33,491 nucleotides of DNA, taken from positions 1-33,491 of the forward strand of contig JAQCKI010000010.1 in assembly GCA_027592645.1 (NCBI GenBank). Reading direction: 5' to 3'. The DNA comes from Chloroflexota bacterium. Its GTDB lineage: Bacteria; Chloroflexota; Dehalococcoidia; UBA2979. The notes under the pieces are model-generated. The model had not been told where the DNA came from. It worked only from the letters and a program-made list of their open reading frames with translations, and did no database searches. Numbering within the stretch: position 1 is the first letter of the stretch; every line of letters starts with the position of its first letter. The position numbers were made by a program, and so were the translations under genes. Positions 25,025-33,093 of the stretch are shown one piece after another.

Positions 25025-25540
25025 CTACGACCCGCCCGCGGCGGCGCCGTCCAGCACTTCGCGCAGGTTCGCGTCGGTCTGAGGGCCAAAGAGGCGCTGC
25101 GTGACGTTGTCGCTGTCCGGCGCAACGACGGCGAACGCCGGGTGCTGCCCGACGCCGAGGCGCTGCGCCAGCGACCGGTCATCGTTCCGGTCGTAGTCGA
25201 GCAGCACGAAGTTCACGTGCTCCTGGTATTCCGTCCGAAGCCCGTTCACGACGGGCCGCGCGATCGCGCAGAACGGTCACCAGATCGCGTCCACGTAGAC
25301 CAACGTGGGCTTGCCGTTCGCGGGGAGGAACGCGCCGGTCGAGTCGACGCGATCCTCGGGCGGCACGTAGCCGGCCTCGACGATCACGGCGGGGCCCGTG
25401 GGAAACGTGGGCTCCGAGGAGGCTCCGGCGGGTACGACAGGGTCGCTCGCCGTCGTCACCGGCCCCGCGTCCGGCGTCGAACAGGCGACGGCGACGAGGC
25501 CGAACGCGAACGTCAGGGCGATCAGCACGACGCGCTTCAT
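25025..25540 (-). CDS. candidate selenocysteine-containing thioredoxin-fold lipoprotein (in-frame TGA at 25277-25279 read as Sec)
   Basis: The 25277-25576 and 25025-25249 ORFs are in the same frame (252 nt apart). Through-reading gives MKRVVLIALTFAFGLVAVACSTP...NGKPTLVYVDAIW-U-PFCAIARPVVNGLRTEYQEHVNFVLLDYDRNDDRSLAQRLGVGQHPAFAVVAPDSDNVTQRLFGPQTDANLREVL, a full thioredoxin domain with cis-Pro. Confidence 0.8.
25240..25256 (-). promoter_or_regulatory. candidate bacterial SECIS-like hairpin
   Basis: Minus strand GCCCGU-CGUGA-ACGGGC: perfect 6-bp stem (plus flanking G-U), 5-nt loop with G at position 2, stem starting after 20 intervening nt from the TGA. Confidence 0.6.
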
Positions 25541-25593
25541 GCCGGTAGGATACCAGCGCCCGGCAGACCGCTTCACTACCTGGAGGCCCCCGA

Positions 25594-27000
25594 GTGATCG
25601 TGCTCCGCCGTTTCCTCGCGAGCATGCTCGGCGTCGTCCTGTTCACCCTCCTCGTCACCTCCACCTCCGTCGGTGCCGTTGCGGCGACGGTGCTCTCCGG
25701 CGACTACCTCGCGGACGCCCTCGACGATGCCGAGTTCCACCAGCGTGTCCACGCCGAAGGCCTCCCGGCGATGGTGCGGGCATACGTCGAGGACCAGGAC
25801 GAGCACGCGCCTGACAACCTGCGCGGCGTCAACTTCCCGACCGACGCGCAGTCCACCGCCCGCCTCACCGAGGTGATCCAGGCGCTGCTCCCGGAGGCGT
25901 TCATCCACGAGCAGACCGATGTGGTCCTCCGCGAGTTCGTCCCGTGGATCACCGGTCGCCAGGATTCGTTCGAGGCGCGCGTCAGTCTCCACGAGCCCCT
26001 GCTCGCGACGTTCGCACCGCGCGGTGGTGACCCTTCGCTCTTCGAAGCGGCGTGGCTCGACCTGGACATGAGTCGCCGCGTGATGGACGGCCTGGCCACA
26101 CGCCAGGCGGAGGCGCGACGCGAGTCCGGCGAGGTGGCGCCCGAGACGCCGAGCGTGCTCGACCGCCTCGGCCCGAACCGCGATGCCGCCGAGCGATGGC
26201 TGGACGACGCGCTATTCGAGGTGATCGACGCGATCGTCCCATTCCTCGCCGGGGAGGCGGAGGACTTCGCGATCCACCTCGACTTCACGCCCTACCCGGA
26301 ACTCGCTGACCCGCTCGCGGAGATACTCAACAGTGACGAGGAGACGCTGCTGACCGAGGGCTGGCGGTTCAACAGCGCCGACTTCCGAGGTCACCTGGAG
26401 GACGCCGGCAATCCCGTCCTGTCCGACTCCAACCGCTTCATCGCCGTGTTCCGGCCGGAGGGCGCCCGGTTCACCTCCGCCGACTTCGTGCAGCGCATGG
26501 AGGAGCAGCGCGAAGAGCAACGCCTCGCCGGTGATCCCGTGGACGGCCCCACCGTAGAGGAAGTGCGGAGGGCGATGTCATGGGGCCGGCTCGCCGCCTC
26601 ATGGGTCCCGATTGGGCTGATCCTGCTGCTCGCCACGGCGATCGGGTTCCTCGGCGGGCGCACATGGACCTCGCGCGGCGCGTGGGCCGGGGTCACAGTC
26701 GTCGTCGCGGCGTTGTTCGCGCTGCTCGCGTCCACCGCGATGTACACCGCCACGGTGGGCGGGCGCTTCGACCGCTGGATCGCGGACGAGCGCGCGGGCT
26801 ACGCCGGCAGTGCGACGGCGGCACTGCGCGACCCGGCGTACGACGTGGTCGAGAGCGTCGTGCACGGCATCGCGGCGGCGATGACGTGGCGCGCCACCGT
26901 CTGGCTGCTGCTCGGCATGGCCGTGGTCGCAGCGGCGATCATCCTGCCGCGCGTGCTCAACCGGCCCCAGCGCCCGACGCCGACGCCGGCCGACATCTAG
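25594..27000 (+). CDS. hypothetical multi-pass membrane protein with large extracytoplasmic domain
   Basis: 468 aa, GTG start; TM near N-terminus and three C-terminal hydrophobic segments; no cysteines; Pro/Thr tail PQRPTPTPADI. Confidence 0.75.
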   Translation: MIVLRRFLASMLGVVLFTLLVTSTSVGAVAATVLSGDYLADALDDAEFHQRVHAEGLPAMVRAYVEDQDEHAPDNLRGVNFPTDAQSTARLTEVIQALLPEAFIHEQTDVVLREFVPWITGRQDSFEARVSLHEPLLATFAPRGGDPSLFEAAWLDLDMSRRVMDGLATRQAEARRESGEVAPETPSVLDRLGPNRDAAERWLDDALFEVIDAIVPFLAGEAEDFAIHLDFTPYPELADPLAEILNSDEETLLTEGWRFNSADFRGHLEDAGNPVLSDSNRFIAVFRPEGARFTSADFVQRMEEQREEQRLAGDPVDGPTVEEVRRAMSWGRLAASWVPIGLILLLATAIGFLGGRTWTSRGAWAGVTVVVAALFALLASTAMYTATVGGRFDRWIADERAGYAGSATAALRDPAYDVVESVVHGIAAAMTWRATVWLLLGMAVVAAAIILPRVLNRPQRPTPTPADI

Positions 27001-27851
27001 TCGCGGAGCAGGTGCTTCGCCAGTTCGGGGCCACCGGGAGCGTTCGGGTCGTCCTTGAATTGCTCCATGCGGCGGTAGACCTCGGCGGCGGCCTCGTGGA
27101 AGCCGCCCGGCAGGCCATTGGACTCGAACGTCGCGGCGATCTCTTCCATCTCGCCCACCCACCGCCACGCCTTCGCGGCGGCACCACCGAGGCCCTCCGA
27201 CTGCGCCATGAGCCGTGGCTGTGACTTCGACCACTCCTGCTCCAGCGCGTCCATCACGCCCTCGCGGATCGCCAGGGCCTCGATGGCGGCGAGCAGAGCG
27301 CTCGTGCCCTTCGTCCAACCGGCGTACGCCATCTTCAGCGCGGAGGCAGCGCCCACCGGCGCGTCCAGCACGATCACGTCCAGCGGCCCGCCGGAGAGGT
27401 AGCGCGCCACACGCGGCGCCTCTTCGCCGGAGAGGTAGAGCCGCGTCGCACCCGGCCGGTCGGCCGAGGGCGGCCCGCCGATGATGCCGCCATCGACGAA
27501 GTCGGCACCCACCTGGCCCACCATCTCGCCCACCTTGCGGGCCGTCTCCGGGCTCACCGCGTTGCAGTCCACGAAGATGCGCTCGTAGCCCAGCATCCGC
27601 ACCGACTCGGCCACGTCCATCGCCGCGTGCGGCGGGCAGATCGAGAGGATGATGCGGGACTGGTTCACCAGTGCGTTCAGCCACGCGACATCCTGCAGTC
27701 CGGCCGCCTTCGCGCGCTCGTAGGTCGCGTCGCTCCGGTCCTCGGACACCCACAGCACCTGTGCGCCCGCCGCGACCGCCGAGGCACCAACCGCCGCGCC
27801 CATCGCACCCGGGTTCAGCAGACCAATCGTCGTCGTCGGGTGTGGGTTCAT
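26997..27851 (-). CDS. NAD(P)-dependent oxidoreductase, 6PGDH/3-hydroxyisobutyrate dehydrogenase-like with DUF1932-like C-terminus
   Basis: TIGLLNPGAMGAAVGASAVAAGAQVLWVSEDRS; FVDCNAVSPETARKVGEMV; DGGIIGGPP; convergent stop codons overlap 25594-27000 gene. Confidence 0.85.
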   Translation of the reverse strand: MNPHPTTTIGLLNPGAMGAAVGASAVAAGAQVLWVSEDRSDATYERAKAAGLQDVAWLNALVNQSRIILSICPPHAAMDVAESVRMLGYERIFVDCNAVSPETARKVGEMVGQVGADFVDGGIIGGPPSADRPGATRLYLSGEEAPRVARYLSGGPLDVIVLDAPVGAASALKMAYAGWTKGTSALLAAIEALAIREGVMDALEQEWSKSQPRLMAQSEGLGGAAAKAWRWVGEMEEIAATFESNGLPGGFHEAAAEVYRRMEQFKDDPNAPGGPELAKHLLRD

Positions 27852-27970
27852 CGCGCGGCCCTCCGTGGTGCATCACCAGTGTACGAGGACGCGGGGCGCC
27901 GCCCGTACAATGCGCCGCATCACGCCACGCGCACCAAGACATTGGACACATCGACGAACGGACACCGACC

Positions 27971-28279
27971 ATGCCCATCCCCACGCTACTGGCGAAGTTG
28001 ACCGCGAAGCCCGGCCACGAGGCCGACCTGCACGCCGCCCTCGAAGCGGCCGTCCGCGCCGTGGACGTGGCGGAGCCGGGCATGCTGGCGTACACGATGC
28101 ACACCGTAGTCGGGGAGCCGGGGACGTTCTGGTTCTACGAGCAGTACGCCGATGACGCGGCCGTCGCCGCGCACCGCTCCTCGCCCCACCTCGCTACCCT
28201 CATCACCGCCGTACGCGAACACGCGGACGGCGGCATCGAGGTCATCCGGCTGACGCCGGTGATGGGAATCTCGCGGTAG
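27971..28279 (+). CDS. antibiotic biosynthesis monooxygenase (ABM) domain protein
   Basis: 102 aa; LAKLTAKPGHEADLHAALEAAV..EPGMLAYTMHTVVGEPGTFWFYEQYADDAAVAAHRSSPHL. Confidence 0.9.
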   Translation: MPIPTLLAKLTAKPGHEADLHAALEAAVRAVDVAEPGMLAYTMHTVVGEPGTFWFYEQYADDAAVAAHRSSPHLATLITAVREHADGGIEVIRLTPVMGISR

Positions 28280-28290
28280 CGGGCGCGCTG

Positions 28291-28308
28291 GAGCGGCTAC
28301 AGCCGCTC
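28291..28308 (+). terminator. possible terminator hairpin after ABM gene
   Basis: gagcggc-taca-gccgctc 7-bp stem 12 nt after stop; no strong T-tract. Confidence 0.35.
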
Positions 28309-28331
28309 GTCTCGGCTCGACGGGAGTGAAG

Positions 28332-29051
28332 ATGGCAGAGAACGATGTCTCCCCCGCCTCTAGATCCAAGTGGATCGGAGTCCGGGGAACGGCCCGGTAT
28401 CTCCTCGCGTTAAGCGTACCCATCGCGGCCCTGGTGATCTGGTGGTTCGGCGGTCTGGAGATTTGCGACAGTCGAGGCGCGACACCCGTGTGCGCTCTTA
28501 TGTCCCCGACTTCGGTACCGGCGCTCGCGGGACTGCTGCTCGTCGCTCTGCTGCTTTTCCCCGACCTTTCAGAAGCAACGGTTGCCCAAGTGTTTTCAGT
28601 GCGAAGACGAGTCGCGAGTCAGGAGCAGCGATTGGATTCGCAAGAGGCGCGCCTCGCCCAACTGTTCGCTATGACGAATTCCAGCAATGCGTCCGTGGTC
28701 AACAACATCGGATTTCTTCAGCCAGGGGAACCTCAGAAGGTTGAGGCCCAACTACCGCCCAGTTTTCTCCCGAATGTCGCGCAGAACCTCGCAAGCCATA
28801 GCGTCGAGGAACGAAAGCTCGCACTTATTGAGTTGAATGAGCGACTCACCCGTCTGGCAGGCGCAGTTCGCGCAGGTGACGTTCGCCTTCCCGAGGATTG
28901 GATCCTGGCAGATTTTCAGGGGATCGTCGATGTCGTCCGCAGGGCACGAAACAACGTCGCGCACGGGATTCCGATCGACGACCACGATGTCAGGCGTGCC
29001 ATCGCGATGGGACGAGCACTGGAAAGGACAGTGCGGCCCGACAGATCCTGA
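28332..29051 (+). CDS. membrane-anchored coiled-coil protein with HEPN-like C-terminal motif
   Basis: Two N-terminal TM segments (YLLALSVPIAALVIWWF; VPALAGLLLVALLLFPDL), heptad-like region, C-terminal VRRARNNVAHGIPIDDHDVRRAIAMGRAL with R-x4-H. Alternative start 28326. Confidence 0.65.
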   Translation: MAENDVSPASRSKWIGVRGTARYLLALSVPIAALVIWWFGGLEICDSRGATPVCALMSPTSVPALAGLLLVALLLFPDLSEATVAQVFSVRRRVASQEQRLDSQEARLAQLFAMTNSSNASVVNNIGFLQPGEPQKVEAQLPPSFLPNVAQNLASHSVEERKLALIELNERLTRLAGAVRAGDVRLPEDWILADFQGIVDVVRRARNNVAHGIPIDDHDVRRAIAMGRALERTVRPDRS

Positions 29052-29065
29052 GTTTGCCCCCGTCA

Positions 29066-30253
29066 CTACCCCCGCGGTAGGCCCAGGCCGCGCGTGGCGA
29101 TGATGTTGCGCTGGACCTCGGAGGTGCCGCCGGCGATAGTGCTGCTGACGGCACCGAGGTAGCCGCCGGCGGCTTTGCCGGACTGCGCCTCTGAGCGGCG
29201 GCTGTCCCACATCGACCCGTAGAGGCCGTACAGGCGCAGCGTGGTGGCAGCGATGCGCTGGTTCAGTTCGGACGTGAACAACTTCGACATCGACGCCTCG
29301 TGGTTCGGCACCATGTTCCGCGCCCGGATCGTGATGTTCAGGTAGGAGAACAGCCGCGCGATCTCCGCCTCGATCCAGCGGTCGGTGAAGGCGAGCCGCC
29401 AGCCGCTACCGGCGCGGCCCAGCACGGTCTGCTCGGGCGGCGCGTCGAGCGCGGTGCGCAGCAGGCCGCGGAGCCGCCGCTGCGTACCCACGGCGTTGCC
29501 GATGCCGCTGCGTTCGTAGTCGGTGAGCGTCATGCCCACGTACCAGCCGCGGTTCTCCTCGCCGACGCGGTTCGCGACGGGGACGCGCACGTCCTCGAAG
29601 AACACCTCGTTGAAGCCGTGGTTGTTGGCGAGGTTGATCAGCGGCCGGACGCTGACGCCCGATGAGTCCATCGGGAACATCAGCAGCGAGATGCCGCGAT
29701 GCTTCGGCGCGTCCGGGTCGGTGCGCGCCAGCATGTACATCCAGTCCGAGTGCTGCGCGCCGGACGTCCAGATCTTCTGGCCGTTCAGCACGTACTCGTC
29801 GCCCTCGCGAATCGCGCGCGTCTGGAGCGAGGCGAGGTCAGAGCCGGCGCTCGGCTCGCTCCAGCCCTGGCACCACACCACCTCGCCACGGAGGATCTTG
29901 CCCAGATGCTCGCGCTTCTGGTCGTCCGTGCCGTGGATCATCAGCGTGGGGCCGAACATCATCACGCCGAACCCGCCGACGTTGCTCAGGCCGCTCTCTG
30001 CCAGTTCCTCGTTCAGGATGAACTGCTCGGTGGCGGTCAGCCCGGCGCCGCCGTACTCCACCGGCCACGCCGGCGCGATCCAGCCCGAAGCGACCAGCGC
30101 GTCACGCCAGCCCTTCGTCTTCGCCCGCACCTCGCGAGATAGCAGCGCCTCGCCCTCGGTCTCCTCCGCCTTCGCCTTCGCGCCGTGCTCGGCGATGAAG
30201 TCGCGCACCTGGGCGCGGAAGGCGGCCTGCTCGGTCGTGTCGGCGAGGTCCAT
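29066..30253 (-). CDS. acyl-CoA dehydrogenase
   Basis: WCQGWSEPSAGSDLASLQTRAIREGDEYVLNGQKIWTSGAQHSDWM; C-terminal TIAGGTSEVQRNIIATRGLGLPRG. Confidence 0.95.
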   Translation of the reverse strand: MDLADTTEQAAFRAQVRDFIAEHGAKAKAEETEGEALLSREVRAKTKGWRDALVASGWIAPAWPVEYGGAGLTATEQFILNEELAESGLSNVGGFGVMMFGPTLMIHGTDDQKREHLGKILRGEVVWCQGWSEPSAGSDLASLQTRAIREGDEYVLNGQKIWTSGAQHSDWMYMLARTDPDAPKHRGISLLMFPMDSSGVSVRPLINLANNHGFNEVFFEDVRVPVANRVGEENRGWYVGMTLTDYERSGIGNAVGTQRRLRGLLRTALDAPPEQTVLGRAGSGWRLAFTDRWIEAEIARLFSYLNITIRARNMVPNHEASMSKLFTSELNQRIAATTLRLYGLYGSMWDSRRSEAQSGKAAGGYLGAVSSTIAGGTSEVQRNIIATRGLGLPRG

Positions 30254-30307
30254 CGGGCGTCTCCCCTGCGCTACGGCTGGAGGTCGGGCGAGCCGCCTCG
30301 ATGCCGC

Positions 30308-31978
30308 CTAATCGTTGGTGCGGGTGAGCCAGCCGAACTTCTGCGGCTTACGACGCGCGTCCGGATCGAGCGGCACGTTGATCAACGACGGGCCGTTGAT
30401 CTTCAGCGCCGCATCGATCGCCGCGTCCAGCTCCGCCGAGTTGTTCGCGTTGAAGTGGGCCCCACCGAGGCCCTGCATCATGATGTCGTACCGCGCACCC
30501 AGGCTCATGCCGCCCACCGGCTTCTGGTCCTTCTCGAACAGTTCCGGCTTGTGGCCGCCAATGCCGCCGTTGTTGAAGACGATCCACGTGATCGGCAGGT
30601 TATAGCGGACCGCCACTTCGCACTCGGTGCCCGCGAAGCCGAACGCGCCATCGCCCTGCAGGCAGATCACGCGCTTGCCCGGGAACGCCGTGGCCGCGCC
30701 GATGGCGAAGCCGTGCCCGAGGCCCATCGAGCCGAACGAGCCGGCGTCCAGGCGGGTGCGCGGCAGGTACTGGTTGATCACGGTGCGGCTGATGTCCATG
30801 GTGCTGGCGCCTTCGGCCACGAAGATCGCGTCCTTCGGCAGCCGCTCATCGATGGAGCGCAGCGCGCGGTAGTACCCGAGCGGGGAGGTCTCCTCCTGCA
30901 TCATGCCCTGCACAGCCTCGGCGTTCTGGCGCGCCTCTGCGCTCACCGCGCGCGTCCACTCGGAGTCGTCCGGGAACGACCAGCCGTCGCGGTCGAGGAC
31001 ATCGAGCAGTTGCGACAGCGTGGCCTTCGCGTCGCCGATCATGCCGACCTCGGACGGCACGTTGACGCCAATCTCCTCCGGGTTGAAGTCCAGTTGGACG
31101 ACGCGCACGTCCGGCCGGAAGCGCGGCGGCAGGCCGAAGTGGAGCATCCAGTTCAGGCGTGCGCCCACCAGGAAGATCAGGTCGGCGTTCTGCAACACGA
31201 ACGACCGCGCCGCCGCGGCGGACTGGTCGTGGTCGTCCGGGATCAGCCCCTTTGCCATCGGCATTGCCAGGTACGGGATGCCGGTCTTCTCGACGAACGC
31301 GCGGATCTCGACCTCAGCGCGCGCGGAGGCGACGCCCTTGCCGAAGATGATCAACGGCTGCTGCGCGGTCTTCAGCGCGGCGATCGCTGCCTCCACATCC
31401 GCCGGGTCGGATAGCGCGCGCTTCGGATCCGGGACGCGCGGCGCCCACTCCACCAGGTCCTCGTCCACGCGGGCGGTGATGATGTCACCCGGCAGTTCCA
31501 GGTAGACCGGGCCGGGGACGCCGTGCAGCGCCTTTTTCACGGCCTCCGCCACGTAGATCGGGATCCGCTCAAGGCGTTCGACACGCTCAGCGTACTTCGC
31601 GTACGGCTTCATCGCCGTCAGCTGGTCGGCCTCCTGGAAGAAGCCCATGAGGTGGCCGGTCTGCTCGTAAGAGCCGCCGATCATGATCATCGGCCAGCGG
31701 TTGGACCACGCGTTCGCGAACGCGGCCACGGCGTTCAGCACGCCCGGCCCGGAGACCGCCAGCGCGGCGCCGAGGCGCCCAGACCCGCCGAGGTAGGAGA
31801 CGGCCTGTGCCGCGTACGTGGCCGGCATCTCGTGCCGCATGCCCACGTAGTTGATGCCCTCGCGCTGGGCGGCGGCGGCAATGCCCGTCACCGGGATACC
31901 CACCACGCCGAACATGGCTTCCACGCCCTGCTGCTTCAGCGCGCGCGCAATGATGGTCTGACCGTCGATCTCCGCCAT
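30308..31978 (-). CDS. ThDP-dependent enzyme, oxalyl-CoA decarboxylase / 2-hydroxyacyl-CoA lyase-like
   Basis: From MAEIDGQTIIARALKQQGVEAMFGVVGIPV; NYVGMRHEMPATYAAQAVSYLGGSGRLGAALAVSGPGVLNAVAAFANAWSNRWPMIMIGGS; ThDP motif GDGAFGFAGTECEVAVRYNLPITWIVFNN. Confidence 0.9.
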   Translation of the reverse strand: MAEIDGQTIIARALKQQGVEAMFGVVGIPVTGIAAAAQREGINYVGMRHEMPATYAAQAVSYLGGSGRLGAALAVSGPGVLNAVAAFANAWSNRWPMIMIGGSYEQTGHLMGFFQEADQLTAMKPYAKYAERVERLERIPIYVAEAVKKALHGVPGPVYLELPGDIITARVDEDLVEWAPRVPDPKRALSDPADVEAAIAALKTAQQPLIIFGKGVASARAEVEIRAFVEKTGIPYLAMPMAKGLIPDDHDQSAAAARSFVLQNADLIFLVGARLNWMLHFGLPPRFRPDVRVVQLDFNPEEIGVNVPSEVGMIGDAKATLSQLLDVLDRDGWSFPDDSEWTRAVSAEARQNAEAVQGMMQEETSPLGYYRALRSIDERLPKDAIFVAEGASTMDISRTVINQYLPRTRLDAGSFGSMGLGHGFAIGAATAFPGKRVICLQGDGAFGFAGTECEVAVRYNLPITWIVFNNGGIGGHKPELFEKDQKPVGGMSLGARYDIMMQGLGGAHFNANNSAELDAAIDAALKINGPSLINVPLDPDARRKPQKFGWLTRTND

Positions 31979-32055
31979 GTGGAAGGCCTCCAAGGACGTG
32001 GGGAAGGATGCGTTTCGGCGCGATACTACACGCCCTCGAAAGCACCTCGTGGCCG

Positions 32056-32628
32056 TTACGTCTTGAACCGCTCCCGAGTTACCACCCACACGTACGAACC
32101 GGTGTGCCGCGAGGACAGTTCCCCGGTCCCATGCATCCCCACCGACTCCGCGACGGCGATCGAGGCCGCGTTGGATGGGTCGATCACCGCGGTCACCTCG
32201 CGCGTGTCGGGATCGAGGAAGGCGCGGGCGACCAGCGCCCGGGCCGCCTCGCGCGCGTAGCCGCGGTGCCGCCACGGCGGTTCGAGGCCGTAGCCGATCT
32301 CCACGCGTCCCTTCAGCGGGCCAACCCTCGCCGGGCGCCCCTTGAGGTTGATGCCACCCGCGATTTCGCCCGTCTCGCGCACCACCACGGCTCGCCCCTG
32401 CCACACGGCGACCAAGGGGTCGACGCGCAGCCGCTCGACGTAACCGGGGAAGGAGAGCCGAATCTCGTCGCCGAACGGCCACTCACCGAGCGGGTAGCCG
32501 AGGACGGCCGATGCGCGCTCACGCTCGCCGGCAAGGATCGCCTCGCAGAACTCGAGCGGGAGCAGTAGCAGGTCAAGGCGCTCGGTGCGCAGCACCTCCG
32601 ACGCGGGGTCGAAGGCGCGCTCGGTCAC
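32056..32628 (-). CDS. GNAT family N-acetyltransferase (RimJ/RimL-like)
   Basis: RTERLDLLLL; RVEIGYGLEPPWRHRGYAREAARALVARAFLDPDTREVTAVIDPSNAASIAVAESVGM. Confidence 0.9.
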   Translation of the reverse strand: MTERAFDPASEVLRTERLDLLLLPLEFCEAILAGERERASAVLGYPLGEWPFGDEIRLSFPGYVERLRVDPLVAVWQGRAVVVRETGEIAGGINLKGRPARVGPLKGRVEIGYGLEPPWRHRGYAREAARALVARAFLDPDTREVTAVIDPSNAASIAVAESVGMHGTGELSSRHTGSYVWVVTRERFKT

Positions 32629-33032
32629 GGTTGAGGGACACCCGCCTGCACGACCTCGAAGCGCAGCGCGACGACCTCGTCGCCATCGATGCGCACCTGG
32701 ACCTCGTGCGGGCCATAGGACTGGATCTGCATCTGCTGGAGGTCAATCACCATGTTCGCGCGCATCTGGACGGTCTCGTCCGGCACCGTGAGGTTGATCT
32801 CGCCCTCGACCGGCGGGATCACCTCGCGGCCGTCCGCGTCGCGCACGCGGACGGCGAACTTGCGGCTGCCTTCGTCGGCGCGGGTGAATGAGAAGCGGAT
32901 CACGGCAACGGCCTTGGGATGAACGGCCGGCATGCTGGTCGCACCGATTTGCTCGATGCCGATACCCACGGCGTGGATCTTGCCGTTGCTCTCCGCCGCG
33001 GCATCACAGAGGAAGGCGAAGTCGACACGCAT
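32625..33032 (-). CDS. conserved hypothetical protein (DUF6941-like beta-sandwich)
   Basis: 135 aa from MRVDFAFLCDAAAESNGKIHAVGIGIEQI; 4-nt overlap with GNAT gene start. Confidence 0.65.
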   Translation of the reverse strand: MRVDFAFLCDAAAESNGKIHAVGIGIEQIGATSMPAVHPKAVAVIRFSFTRADEGSRKFAVRVRDADGREVIPPVEGEINLTVPDETVQMRANMVIDLQQMQIQSYGPHEVQVRIDGDEVVALRFEVVQAGVPQP

Positions 33033-33093
33033 CGGCGGGCTACTCCCTGTGCTCGCGGGCAACCAGCGCCCACCACATCGAGTGTACCGCCGG

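Noticed and set aside
25277-25576. Two separate ORFs (25277-25576 and 25025-25249) or a pseudogene
   Set aside because: Same frame, separated only by one TGA sitting on the catalytic Cys position, with intact thioredoxin features on both sides; read-through as Sec is the better explanation, though unproven.
26599-28104. 501-aa minus-strand ORF
   Set aside because: Overlaps three better-supported genes in other frames; no motifs.
31979-32482. N-terminal extension of the ThDP enzyme ORF to 32482
   Set aside because: Overlaps the GNAT gene in another frame and is Arg-rich; the conserved N-terminus begins at MAEIDGQTI (31978).
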